DNA of 64,000 bases from Acanthaster planci (lineage: Eukaryota; Echinodermata; Asteroidea; Valvatida; Acanthasteridae), in the NCBI RefSeq assembly GCF_001949145.1, contig NW_019091473.1, positions 768,569 to 832,568 of the forward strand, in the 5' to 3' direction. The notes under the pieces were generated by a model, which had not been told where the DNA came from, did not search any database, and worked only from the letters and a program-made list of their open reading frames with translations. Numbering within the stretch: the first letter of the stretch is position 1; the number at the start of each line of letters is the position of its first letter. Below are positions 1 through 13,700 of this stretch, in pieces. Both the position numbers and the translations under genes were made by a program.

Positions 1-2699
1 TTCGGCCAGTACCTAGGGTGTGTTCATTTCAAGATTTCAAAGAGGTCAGGGGCTCCTGAGGTAAGTGAAATCCGTGCAAGTACGTGGTCCTTCGTAGCTA
101 TGCCCCAGAATATATGAAATATCAAGCATGAAACTTGCACAAATAAAAATAGGTCCTAGTTTCCAGATACATGCAATATAGTACCAGTAACGATCACCGA
201 CAGTACGCAATAAACGATGTGTGACGCCATTAATTAAAAGAAAAAAAGAAAAAAAAAGAGAAAATAATAGGGAGCCCAAAATTCCAAAATGAAAATCGTA
301 AGAAGTTCCTTTTGAGTTGGTTATACCGATTTCTTGAAATTAAGCTAATTACGGAATTTGATGAATTTCGTTTGTGGTTTCATTGGACTAAATGGTTCCA
401 ATACGTTAGGTCTTTCTCAAACGAGAGGGACCTCCATGTACTCTCGTTATGTCAGTTCGCCAATCGAAATAGGCCTATGGCGCATCACCAGGATATTATC
501 TGGGGGGAGGGGCAAACAATTTTTTTCAAGGGGAACAAGTCCGTGGGGAGGCTTGGGAAACAGTCGTCAGCTAAAAAAGATGAAATGGAAGGTGGGGATT
601 AATTTTGAATTTCTTTTTAAAGACAGTTGGTGATTTCCATCCCCTTTTAATTTTTTGGTCATTTATTGTTTGGGTGTTATTCCTTTTTTGCTCGGGTCTC
701 TTTTTATCTTTCGGGGGAGGCCCTTGCGCCGGCGACTCGACACAGACAGTGGGAAAGTTGAACATGAACAAATCGTGCCAACTCTCTGTGTACCATGTTT
801 GCTGCAGTCTCCAAAGACGTTTGACGATAAAGATGTTCGACGATAAAGTGTCTGAATCTCTTTACGGCCACGCGGCAACTAGGCGCAATTTTTGTGTCAT
901 CATGTACGACTTTCGCTTTACACTCTAAAAAGGATCAATCAAATCCGACAAGAATTCAGTAAAATTTGACTGGCTCTTCAGGGTCAGCAGGGTGCAACTG
1001 GAATTTAGTCAATCTGACTAGATTTTTTCAGTCAGTTCATTGATGTTTCAAAAGGCATCGAATATGAATCTTGTCAAAAAGAATGATTTGCCAAAGTCAG
1101 CGTAGGTGTTTGACTGAATCCGTCGTCAATTTTGAACAACTAGGAAAATCAGTCAACATTTTGATTAGGTTGTTTTAAGACTGGTGAAGGCTTATTTCCT
1201 TAAGATATTGCTCACTGGATTCTTTATTCTGGTTTCTAGATTTAATTTTACGATAAGAAATAACTTGACTTCGAAATTAAAATCCAGTTCCATTTTGAAT
1301 TACTGGCCTTTTCAATAGCCTAGATCGAGTCAAACCAGCTTAAAAGTAAGAATTAATATTAAATCAGGCATGCCATTTGGCGCTTGGCACTGCTGTTCAT
1401 AAATTCTCATTTAACCAAACGTAAGTATAAAAACCCCGTTCGAGCAAGCTCCACGGAAGAATTTATAACGTACAACGTTGGCCATAGCTTACTTTTTTCT
1501 TTTTATTTCCTTCCACACGGTGCCATACTGTTAGTTCCATTCATGTCAAAGCTATCGATCTGTCCGTCGCTCGGTTGGCTGGTCGTTTGGTCGGTAACAT
1601 TGACAGTTATCAGTAAAGTATGCATTCAATCATTAAATTTGAGGCAGAAAAACATCTGAACCTACCACTCAGACATCGTTGGAGAACGATTGCTATTTTC
1701 AAAAATAGATAATATAATTGCGGTGTTACTTCCAAAGCCAACTGGAATAAAATCACTAGAGCATTTTGAAAGACACAAACATCAGCTTACAGACGATTTA
1801 GCCAGTTATCCAACTAAACCCATCCGGACTTGCGAGTTTTGTCCGTTAAAAGGTCATCGTCCTGGGGGAACTCATGTACGATTTTTGTCTACTTATGGCG
1901 GGTTTTTGCCTGGGACTGAAATGGAAGAATATTGATGTTTGGGGATTACGTTGGTTTACGGTGGTCATAATAATGATGCCGATTTTGATAATGCATTATA
2001 TTTGTACTGTGCTTTCATGAAAATGTTATGGTATCTGGTTTGTGAAGTTAGACCAACCTGTCCAGAGACAATTTTGAGGATAAAATCGTGAATGATTCTT
2101 GGATTTTGGAGGACTTTGAGAAAAGATCCATGTGAGTGATCATTAAGAGGATGCTACCTGAAAATGTCATGTCAAAACTTCGCAGGCTTGTGCCCAAATT
2201 TTTTTTGTGAGATAAAAATCATCTAATCGTTTTTTTAGTGCGTTCATTTTGTGCTTAAAGGAGATGCATGCGTATGAAACAGTGGACAAGCCTTACCGCA
2301 AGACAGTTTAAAAAAAGGTCAAAGCAGTTCGAAAACCTGTATAGGTCTAGCCAAGGCCTTATATGTTTTAGAAACATTGCCTTTGCCAAATTAATTGCAG
2401 AAATATATGTAAATAAACACTGATGCATTCAGCCGTACTGAAATTCTATGTTGGCTGTTTGGTCATAGCCCTTATAATTAAACTGTACATACCATCGTGA
2501 TATTAGGGGTATGGAGAATTAACGCAAACCGCGCTCCATTAATTTAACCCTAAAAGGAACCGAGCTTTTTCGGAGCACGGCAGTGGGGGAGGGCCCTGGC
2601 GACCCCCCCCCCCTCATAACTCGGCGGTCCCATGCCTGATCCTTCTTCATCTGCAAAGCCACTAACTACCGGCAGCACTAGAGAGGGACGTTTCAACTT
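1..2699. other. Non-coding, nothing recognisable
   Basis: No open frame here has protein-like composition or a recognisable motif, and none is flanked by convincing splice sites. Around 940-1160 the words GACTG, AGTCA and TCAGTCA recur irregularly, which may be an old decayed satellite. A run of eleven C lies at 2603-2613. The stretch is 24 kb or more upstream of the only intact gene and I see no promoter for it. Confidence 0.5.
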
Positions 2700-3065
2700 A
2701 ATAAGCCATTTTCGAGTTAAATTTGAATAAAATCTGGTACACTTAGTTCTTTAAATTCACGTGAACATAACAACTAGAATTCTCCATACTAAAACCACTG
2801 TTGCTATATTTCGTGGTTCGGGGCAAGTTTTTGCTTAGTTACACAAGAGATGCCTTGCAACAATACACTGTTCTCAATGGATAAGAACGGCACAATGGAA
2901 CCAGTCCATTCCAGAGATGGTGGTCGCTATGCGAAAGCTTGCCCCGAATCACGAGGTATAGCAACAATGTTTTTAGTCTGGTGAATTCAAATTGTTACGT
3001 TTCTGTGCAATCAGACAACACGGTGTACCAAATTTTATTCAAATTTGATTTGCAAGTGGCTTATT
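2700..3065. mobile_element. Fold-back (long-TIR) MITE-like element
   Basis: Two arms of equal length, 2700-2827 and 2938-3065 (128 bases each), are reverse complements of each other with roughly three quarters of positions matching by eye. They enclose a loop of 110 bases. The outer ends are AATAAGCC and GGCTTATT; the inner ends are CGGGGCAAG and CTTGCCCCG. The open frame that begins at 2939 is only the right arm read as protein and is not a gene. I could not identify a clear target-site duplication. The length and structure fit a non-autonomous DNA transposon of fold-back type; the superfamily is unknown. Confidence 0.75.
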
Positions 3066-6000
3066 CAAGTAAGGTTTTGTGTTACTGGTCATTTATGGTT
3101 CATGGCCACACGCGCGCATCGAGTTCGTCAGTATCTATGTTGGCTGAACTGTCTTGGCATAATGGGTGTTGCACGAAACCATCATCTTGTCGACAATTGG
3201 AATTTATAATTAATCTATCACTCTGGAATTATGAAACAGGGAAGTTTGGTAATAAATTCCCCTCAATGCCTGAAATTTAAATGAGATACACATGTCATTT
3301 GGTTGTTGATCAACTCTATGCAGCTGTCTTGAACCCACTCGTTTATTTGTCATCCTGTCTTACATGTTCGCGATGGCTGTTCACTCTTTTGGTCTGTAAA
3401 TTTGCTGACAATGCCAGTGTCAGTGATGCAAAGCGAAGTGTCTCCGAAAAGTTACTACATTATTAAAATGTTGAGGGCAGCCCTTCTGTGAGTGACAACG
3501 CAGTTTTGTAGAAGCGAAAACGTTTGCCAGAAATGCTGTGACCTTAGTCTGTGTGGTGGCCAATTGCACCACTTTTCTTGAGCTTGTGGTAGGTACATCT
3601 GCCATGGGAACGAGACGCTGGAATAAAAGAAAACAAGATACAGCCATGATTTCAAGAGCACATAGTGTATCACGCAAGTAAACATTATTTCGAGGATGCA
3701 GAAGTGTGCGAAAAGTTTCGGACAAGATCACCGACCAAATATGATTACCACTTGTAATGTCGTTTTGCATACTCCCTCATATAAAAAGGGGTTAACATGT
3801 TTGCAATACTGCTGTTTTCTGGTTTGTTTTGCTTTTATCATTCATGGAATGCAGTGTATGACTAACCATTGCCTTGACGGAAATGTGTCGTTTATAATGA
3901 GCCAGTTCGGTATTCCAAGAGCGCATGCTCAGTGTGAGGTTATCTGGGAACAGCTGCACGCGCGCGCAATAGCCAGTCCTATCAGCGCAGCCATATACTG
4001 ACTCGCGCGCTTTGTTCCCGAAAGACCTTGGCTTTTTGAAATACCAGACTGGCTCACTAGGCCTTTGCCCAATACGAAATGCGGAACGTGGTTTTAAATT
4101 TGGGGGGGGGGCACAAAAGGTATAACTGTCAATCCGTGGGTCTGAAATTTGCCACAGACGCTCTGGGAACCCCCGTCACCGAGTTCATAACTCGAGGTTA
4201 GCCCGCTGGTCGTTCCGTCACCTTAATACTCATGTGCGGTTTTTCCCCCCTCTCATGCATCTTTGAGTGCCCTACAAAACCCTTGATGTTCCTCCTGCTC
4301 GTCGGTCCTGCGAGCGGTGTTGTATTTCGCCCTCCCGTAACAGACACCGCCAACCACTTCGGGCACCAGAACGTCGCGGGCCGATTTTTTTGTCCTTCTT
4401 CGGGCGCACATCATGCATTTTACATTTACCCAGAATTTCTTTCTTTTTTCTGCAGTGTGTACGAATTCACGCTCAAGTTTTTCTCAGGATGGTAAGTGTT
4501 CCTCTTCTCCTTCACATGTGCAAATATTGGACTCTTTTTCAGAAGTACGGGTGATACTGAAGATAAAACAACCAGCGCGCGACGGAATCTGCAGGCATTG
4601 CGGACGTGAAGTTTGTACGTCGAGGCCCGAATTAGTTCGCAAACGAGGAGTCCGTGACAATACAACACACTCAGCATCGAAGGGTGGATGTAGCTACTTT
4701 GCTAGAAAGGCTATCGTTTAGGCAACTCCCATGGCATTTCAAAACAAAATTTATAGGGACTCCCACTGAAGAATTTACAACCCACAGGCATGGGGGCCGG
4801 CAGGATTTCTTTCCCATCGGGGCAGGTTTTTTCCCAAGGGGGCGTGGGGAAAACACCCATCAGCAGCAAACTGATCAACAATTAACAGGGTATTTTGATG
4901 TAAATTAGTGATCTCCTTCCCCTTTCCTCCATTTTGCCGTTTACCTTATCTCCCCTTTTCTTTTGTTTTCTGTTTTTCTTCATTTTTTAAAAACGAAATA
5001 TTTAGTTTATTTTATCCCTTGACACTTAGGGCAACAATTAACGATACCGGTACGTAATATGTCAAAAACCGAAACGGAGCTGATATCACAGCATGTGACA
5101 TTAGCTAGCAGACTTCTTCCCTTTTAAATGGGGGTAGGTGCATCCCCACATACTTGCTTTCAACCTGTCCGGTCTACCTTCCTGATATATCGATTACTAC
5201 ATGGCTTTATAACATTACACTGTATACACGCAAAGGCTCCAATTTCGTTTCTCAGTGTTCTCATAAGTGATCTTTAAAAAGCTTAATACCCCATACAATG
5301 CAACGGTGTAGGCGGATTAAATAACACACACCTGCTTAAATGAAATAAATATGTCTGTTAACGAGTTTTTGACATGTAGAAATCTGCTAAAAATTACCAT
5401 CTCTACAATATCCATGAATTGATCGGTAATGCTCAAATGGACACCGGATCAATTTTTTATTGAGCCTGAATAAACCTGAGCGATTTGAGCAGACACCTGG
5501 ACGACTTGTCCTCATTTTAGCTCAACATTGACAGCGTCCCGATATGAAAACAGTTCATTGTGGCAAGAGTAAAGTGGACACTTATTACTTTTTTAATCAG
5601 GCTGGATTATTTTTTCGAGATGTGGCCGCCTCAATAGCGCGCCACGACAGGTCTGTCCACACAGCGATCCGCGTAGAGTGTGAAGTTACATTATCGAGCA
5701 AATACGACTAGGCTGTGTTGGCAGCGGGGCTCAACTTGTTTGGATGAGGGACCGAGGGTTGTGTTTGTAGCATCACCCAGAGACACCGAGGCAGATTTTG
5801 TCCCAGCCTGCGATGTTTGGCTCAGCAAACAGAGCCGGAGTGTTGAAATTAATGAAACGCCACATTCAATACTTGGGGGTACATTTCGCTGATTTCAAGT
5901 CTGCTGTCTGTGACGACTTTCGATTTGAAAACAGCTGAGGCAAAACTGTTGTAGCGGGGCTGCTTCTGAGGAGTTTCTTCTTCGTCAGCTCCATCGCCAA

Positions 6001-7304
6001 GGTTACTACCCCCATCATTCTCAGGGCTATGACGTCACGACCCATGGCTGCTGCGCTTGTGCACCCCGGTTCCAAGAGTTTCTGCACCACTAGAACAGGG
6101 CCTGTTTCGTTTGGAATTCTTCCTCCAGCCATGTGAACTTCTCGTTGGCATTTGGTGATCAGGCTAATGGTTGGAACTTTACACAACCTCGCTGTTCAAT
6201 TATTTGACGACAAAGAGTTTAATCACATCTAATCCGACACGCATCGCTGTACAAATTTACAAGGAACAAACTTCATGTTCTTGAACTGAGGTCGAGGCAC
6301 AACGAACGACGCCACTAGTCACAAAATTCATTTTCTTTTGCTCTTTCGCACTTTAATTCGGTGGTAGAAATACGGACGGGCAGTGGCATTTTGGTAACAT
6401 ATCTGAAAACAAGGGGAAAAGCCCACCCTAATCAATTTTAGCCAAGACGCCACGAGTATGCAAACGTTTCCTAGTGCGATTAAGCTTTTGGTAGAGTTTC
6501 TACAGTGAACTCAGCCTCACCGTTTATTTGTTTCTTACTGACAACGCATGACTTTGAAAACTGTTATCCTGTTTGATTGGGGCAGTACGCTAGTTGACAC
6601 TTTGTGACCAACCTTTACAAAAAACGTTGAGCCGCAGGGTTAACAAAACACGATAATTTCATTTGATTCATAGACACATTAATGGCGGAACAGTTGAAAC
6701 CACTGCTTCAAAAATGAGGCGTTTTTTTATTTTGACACGAAAGATCAAACCAAAAAAATCTCAGGAAAAATGTCTCTGACATGTAGCAGAAGTCTGAATT
6801 AATCCCAGGTCCTAAATTAAAAGTATCACACTGCACAATTGTTTTCGACGAGTTTCCCTAATGATCGGCAGATGGCCATCTTGTGAATTCTCTGTCTGTC
6901 TTGAAGGGTTGAGTTTTGTAGTTGACGGTCAGCTGAACTTAATTTGCCAATCGACGTCCTAGTGTCAAGCATTCAAAAACTATAATTATATACTCCTTGC
7001 CTTCGTACTCAGGTTTAGTTTTTTTTACGGGGGATCTAGGCGGGAAAGTTAAGTGAAACAGCGAGGGTAAGAACAAACAGTATAGTAAATCGCAGCAATA
7101 GAGCCCGAAAGTAAAAGGTCACATAAAAGGTCATGCAGCGAGCTTCCGCAACCTTTGCGCTGTCTGTCTATGGGGATTTTACATTGGGCCGTCCTATCAC
7201 CTTCGATAATTTGGGGAAGAATAATTCCAACCTGAAACCACCCCATGAAACACTCATGTTGGAATTTTACCTTTGTCTTCCTCAAATAACATTAAGGAAA
7301 ATCA
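3066..7304. other. Non-coding, nothing recognisable apart from one dispersed segment
   Basis: Several open frames of 60-116 codons occur on both strands but overlap one another and show no domain, signal peptide or repeat structure. A run of ten G lies at 4102-4111. A short segment at 4003-4045 is shared with 10622-10664 and is listed separately. Nothing else stands out. Confidence 0.45.
4003..4045 (+). repeat. Dispersed segment, copy A
   Basis: This stretch, from GCGCGC through TTTGTTCCCG and on to TTTTTTGAAATAC-like sequence, matches 10622-10664 with only a few differences. CTATCAGCGC also occurs just upstream in both places, at 3979-3988 and 10615-10624, but here about 20 extra bases separate it from the rest. 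This suggests two copies of one interspersed repeat with an insertion or deletion. Confidence 0.6.
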
Positions 7305-7719
7305 NNNNNNNNNNNNNNNNNNNNNNNNNNNNNNNNNNNNNNNNNNNNNNNNNNNNNNNNNNNNNNNNNNNNNNNNNNNNNNNNNNNNNNNNNNNNNNNN
7401 NNNNNNNNNNNNNNNNNNNNNNNNNNNNNNNNNNNNNNNNNNNNNNNNNNNNNNNNNNNNNNNNNNNNNNNNNNNNNNNNNNNNNNNNNNNNNNNNNNNN
7501 NNNNNNNNNNNNNNNNNNNNNNNNNNNNNNNNNNNNNNNNNNNNNNNNNNNNNNNNNNNNNNNNNNNNNNNNNNNNNNNNNNNNNNNNNNNNNNNNNNNN
7601 NNNNNNNNNNNNNNNNNNNNNNNNNNNNNNNNNNNNNNNNNNNNNNNNNNNNNNNNNNNNNNNNNNNNNNNNNNNNNNNNNNNNNNNNNNNNNNNNNNNN
7701 NNNNNNNNNNNNNNNNNNN
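7305..7719. other. Assembly gap (415 N)
   Basis: All bases are N. Frames that appear to cross this gap are artefacts of reading N as open sequence, so no gene can be called here. Confidence 0.99.
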
Positions 7720-10700
7720 CCGAGTTGGATTTTTTAAGAAGTAACTGAACGAAAAAATATTACAAATTCTAAAATCTTTGCACGTTATTTTTCGTATCCA
7801 ACGGTTCCGGAAGCGCGCCATCAGGGGTCAACTTGCAGGCTTTATTATTAGAATGTTTTCATGGAGAAAATAAGAGACTTCAAAGTATATTGCCACATAG
7901 CTCTTCTCTTTTTTATGACACGATTCCTGATGTGTCATTGATAACTATCGAATTTGTTTTCCCAGTTTCACATTCGCCTGTGGCAGGCGAATGTTTAGCA
8001 GTATATTATTTAGTTGAGTTGCTCTATCCGGAAATCAAGCATAACTGTTTACGACATCGAGAAGGGTGAACGTGTACTGGGAACTCGTCTTGGAGAGATC
8101 ATCGCCTAGTCATCTGGCTGTAATTGAGGAGGGGGAGGGGGACACATCTTTGTCAAAAATAGGAGTTCGAAAAAAAATCGCGCTTTTAGCGGAAGTGTTT
8201 ACAGACGTGTGGACAGGAACTCACTACCCCTGAGATTGATTGTTAGTGCTGGCAGGTCCCTGATGGGGTACAATAGCCCAAATCTCGGGTGGGTAGGAAT
8301 CTTCGGTATCTCGTGTCTTCCGGAGATACCTGTGTTCACTACCCTTCCGTTGTCTGATCGTATCATTCCGGGTTTCTGTCAATTTCACCTGCCTTGGTAA
8401 GCACACGTCGCTGTATATAAACTTCATTACTATGCTAGTCAAATAATCTATTCTTCGTCCCAACACATGCAGGTGCGTTATCAAAGTTTTCAAATTAAGG
8501 AGTGCCTTTCAAGGTGGACGTTGTGTGGAAGCATGTGGGAATAGAAAATTGTGGAAAGCTCAAATGTTGTAAGCCAAGTCTGCATGCAGCTTCTACAATA
8601 AAATAACAGGCAAATACCTGTTTCCACAAATAGATTTCTGTACTGTGTAGTTGTTGACCACTCTCTTGGGGTCTGCTATAATCTTGATTGAGAAATACTC
8701 TGTTTGAAAATCCAGGAATTAAAATAATGTTAGGATGAACAATTTCCATGTCCTGATCACAGTTTGGAACAGGTAGGGATACCGTTTGATTAAAAAAAGA
8801 AGAGATAACTGTCTACAAATGATGGTGCAAAAAATAACGACACGTTGACAAACTTTCAAGTTACGTCAAATATCCGAAATATATATGGTGACAGAACAGG
8901 ATTTAAAGAGGAAGATAATATAGATCGCTGACGTGCATTTTAAAGGAAATTTTAGGTTTTTGTTTTGTAGCTGTCAACCTTTAACTGTTAAAATTCAGGT
9001 CACTATTAAACGACACTTTGATTTCTGAATCCAGTAGGCCTATCCTCCACGTTTATCGCAACTACTTCTGTGGTACATGCGGATCACTTTTCTTTAAATT
9101 AATCCTCTGTTTAACTGCAGGGTCTTCCTTTTACTTTCTGGGGCCAGTTCCTTTCAATCCAGTTGCAGCCTTCTGGCAAACTTCTGAAATGAGAGGACTC
9201 GAGTCATACAGATCAACAAATTACTGAATATATAAAGAGAAAAAAACATTTTTCCCTTAAGAGATGCAATTTCAACGCGTTTACAATAGGCACCGTTCTT
9301 CTATCATGCCTAATTTTTTCTCACTTTCACAAGCAAAATCAGACAAAACTATAACGTAAGCCTGTTTAGCAGACGGCCTACACTGCGTGCGAGGAAAAGC
9401 ATGGCTCGGCTTTCGATTGGACCCCCTTAAGGCCCAATGGTTTCCGTACGTGTACCAACACTCCGCTCCCGTCCCGAGAAGAGAGCCACTTCCGATATTA
9501 ACCTGTCGTGATATCGCGGGTAATAGGTTGACGAGATTATAACCTTAGGCCCCTTTCCCTCTCCACTATGAACGGGGGAGGGACGTTTAGTCCACACTGC
9601 AGTGTGTGTTCAGACTTTGCGTCTCCAAAGAAACACTGATGCAAATCTTATTTAAAAATCTGGTGTATTTAATCAGCAATCAGTTCTCATTAGACCTGTG
9701 ATTAAACTCAGACTTCAAGATGCTTGCACTAAAATAGTCGAAAGTCTCAATCGTTAGTTTTCATCTTGCGACGTTCAAAATGAACTTAACCTTGACTGAT
9801 ACGTGTTTTATCCAATACTACAGGGTCCACGAAGGAGATTTTGTCAATAATATAGGCCCTACCTCGAAGCAGTTACTTACCTTTATGCCGAATTTATTGC
9901 AATTTAAATAGAAACTGTTATTTCTAAACCATTATCTCATATCCGGAGAAAGCGTCCTCCTTTTAGGTTCTTTCCAAAATGTATATAATCAAGTCTTGTT
10001 TTTTGTTGCTTTTGTTGCCAACTGTGAGTCTAATGTGTTGCTGTCGTTGGTTTGTACTTGTATTCGTGACAGTCTGTGGCAAAATGTTTCGTTTAAGGCT
10101 CCAAAATTCCAAATCGAAGCCTTGAACAAGTAGAGCTGGGAGTATAACAAAAGAAACGGTAGCAGACGATAGATGTAAACTTAAAAAGCATGTAAGTGTA
10201 AAAGATCGTGTCATATTTGGCTATTTAAGCATTCAACTTATTAACCTCGGATTCTGATGAATTACCTCACGCATATGACATTCAGACGATGCCTTACAAA
10301 AGTCGAAGAAAGAAACACGATTTACTCGAATTAAGGATACAAATACCCTAATAAACAACAGCATATTACCAGTCATTATTCTCAAAATTGCCGACTGGAG
10401 TGCTCACCGACCTGTACACTTGCCATTACTGTGACAAACCACTGCCTTAAATTGGCCTCTTAGTATAAATGATGTGAGTTGTTTGGTCACAGGAAAACAC
10501 ACTTCACATTAAAGCGGTTGCTCCCAAACAAAGAGGGCAATGAAGAGAGTTGGGTATTCAAAGCCAAAAATGAAGTGCGTCCGAGGTCATTCGGACGCGC
10601 GTGGAAGGTCTGCCCTATCAGCGCGCGTGCTTTGTTCCCGATTGACCTTGCTTTTTTGAAATACAGATTCACATTAGTGCACCTTCCATTAGGCTTACAA

Positions 10701-13700
10701 GAGTTATGTCACACCCATTTGGTTGTGACTTGGCTTTCCAGTTTGGCAACGAGCAGATTTTATGATCTTGGAAAGATATAGAAGCATTCCTGCAGGACCA
10801 TACTAATACCGCTACGTTTCTATATTACATTTATAAATACCTCAGACAGTCTTGCTATTCAACAACGGGCAACGTGACCGTAAATTAAATTTTGATAATG
10901 CCCGTTGAGATTTCATAATGGCCGCTGCTTAAAAATGCTCTAGCACCTGGATACGAGACGGTTTTAGTCCATTGCTATTGGTCAAAAGTCTGTGTGCGCC
11001 GCGGCACGCAGAACTCGCCACGCGCGCCAAAGTCCATATAAGGAGATTTTACTGGACTACTTGCACAAGGAACGTACTTTAAAATGGACAGAGGTGCTTG
11101 GGAAAATGAAATTAAATTCATCGGGAGCTTGAACACTGACAATGCCCTCGCCCACGGCTCGGGCATTAGTCGCATCCATTCTCCTAAGTAAGTCTGAAAT
11201 TGACCAAGCACACATTCATTCCCGTAGCATTTATAGCTGCATTCAACTAAAGATCTGAATTTCCAATCCAAATCCGGTCCAATAAGACTTCAGTCGGATT
11301 TGGATTGACGCTGTAAAATTTCTGGTTGGATTGGGTCGATTGCCTAACACGTAATCTGACAGAATCCTGTGATATCCAACTTTGTTTTCGACTTGAGATG
11401 CAAGAGCTTGCCCGTCATTCCTAGTAAATTATTATCAAAACGTGGCATCGGTATTAAAGATTTGTGTTGGCGATAAACAGGTTTTTCTCCACATGCGTTA
11501 ACCAAAACCCAGTTAACAGGATTCCTTGTTGTTTTCTAATGAATTTGTCTTGTACACATAAACCGGCCGTGATCAACAAGACACTGCCGCTATCCAGTAT
11601 TTAAGCTTTTTATTCCTAAAGTAGGCCTACATCCTAGGGATGTCCTGCAAGTTATTTCTATTTATTGAAAGCTATAGTATCTTGCTTTTATATATGGAAG
11701 GTTACGTCTCTGTTTTGCCTATCCAAGAAAATCTGAGATTACAAAAATTATCGTAACAACAATAAAAGGGACTGATGACATCTCAGTGTACAACCTAAAA
11801 TTTGTTGACAATTTAAGACTTTAAAAGTGTCATAAAATGTGTTTATTATGCAACGAAGTCGGTGATTTGTGAAATTTGCTCGAAGTTTTTATCATCTAGG
11901 TTTGGAGTTTATGAGATTCGGATCAGATTCAGCACTTCTTATCGGAGTCCCCGCAGTCTCACAAATTCTGAATTCCACCGTCGCAGTTATAGATTGACGG
12001 AACTTCCCTCGAATGAAGCCTGACGAATACAGATGGGGAGGGCCGGGTTTTCAACCCCGCCGCGGACTGATCTAATGGCTGATGGAGTCATCCGGGCGTT
12101 TTTAATGGGATTTGGTATAGTGGCCTGCGCCGGTAATGACGCTCGGAATTCGCTCCCTGGACGAACGGGAGAATTTCGGAAAGACTCTCGGCCCTTCTTG
12201 ACGAGGGAAATGCGTGAATAACGTAACACCCGAGGTAGAGAAGTGTATGCTATCATCGGAAAGCCGTCATAAAAATGAATTAATCCATCAAAATCGAGGG
12301 TAACCTAAGTTTTCCTGGGATAATCTTTCTAAAGGCCCTATACATGTATAAAATATATTTCACCTAGACGGTCTACTGGGCCATGGAAACTTTGAGTCTG
12401 GCACTCAATAATATCTAAGTCCTCGGATCCCGCTGTGCACAAGGAATCAAATCGTATTGAACGGCATCTGATCAATTTTGGCATATATGACGCAGAGGAA
12501 AAGACAAAATTAAGCCGTCAGATAGACAGCAGATTATGGTAAGAATATATGAGACTTTAGGTATATCTGCAGTCAGAGACTTTAGAAACTCATTATATTT
12601 TCCGTTTCCTTGGTAAAGAAAAACAACCGAGCCGCAGAATGCTTGTGCATTCCTGTCCAGTCAGGAGTTCTTAAAGGCGCGAGTGGCTTCGTTTTGGTGT
12701 CCCTTTTGACGATAGCTTTCAATTTTACAAGTTTCATTATTGATTGTGTTTTCAAAGCAAGATAAGGGAATGAAAGTTTCTACTTTCTCCACGGTTTAAA
12801 GCAAAGATTGCTGCAGATTTAAGAAATGACAATTCAAACTGACACGCAAAAGAAGCACATTCATGGTCTCATACACGAAGAATAAATGACATCTTATAAG
12901 TACTTCGACAAAAGAATAAATGTTTCACTTGACAAATTCGAGTCTTAATACCTCATAAATCATGAAGTTAAATAGAGTTCTCTTTGCTTTTCAGTCGTTC
13001 AGTCCTATACTTCAAAAACAAACAAAGCCTGTAAGGAATGTGGGTTTGTGATCTGATAACTATATATCAAATAAATACATGGCAGTATTAAAGCGAAACT
13101 TTGAAAAGCTCTTCTATAACGTCAATGAAAATTCTCTCAGTCCGTCTAACAAAACAAACTTAACAAACGGGCGATGATTTTATTTTGAAGACTACTCAAG
13201 TCCTTGTGAAATCTTTGTGTTTCAACAAAACTGTATTGAAAGAGTCTATGATATGTCGACAGGTACGTCAATTTGGAGTTTGAGATAAGTACTGTCTTTC
13301 TTACCAAAGGGTGACGTCATGACTTATGCCACACATTTGGGGGAAAAAAACAAGCGTTTCGATGCAAAATCCGGCATTTCTGCAAAAACTATGCGTACCC
13401 AGCTGAAGGCGGGGGCATGTTTTCCCCATCCCCGGAGACATTTGTCATTTTTTTGTGTGGGAACTAAGAGTACCAGCATTCTGGAAACAGTTGTACCACC
13501 TGATCTTCAGTGGGTAAGATTTCTTTACAAGTGGAAATATTAGACCGTTGTGTTTGCCCCCTCCTACCCGGGGCATGGATACGCCACTGGCGATGTACAC
13601 AATTAAAAGCCTATTTTTGTTAGTTTCCTATTGACAGATGAAACTTTACAGCACGCAAGCAAGAAACTTCGAAAGGAACATGTTTATACTGTCGCCGAAT

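Noticed and set aside
7133-7821. Open frames of 154-203 codons
   Set aside because: They cross the N gap, which was read through as open sequence.
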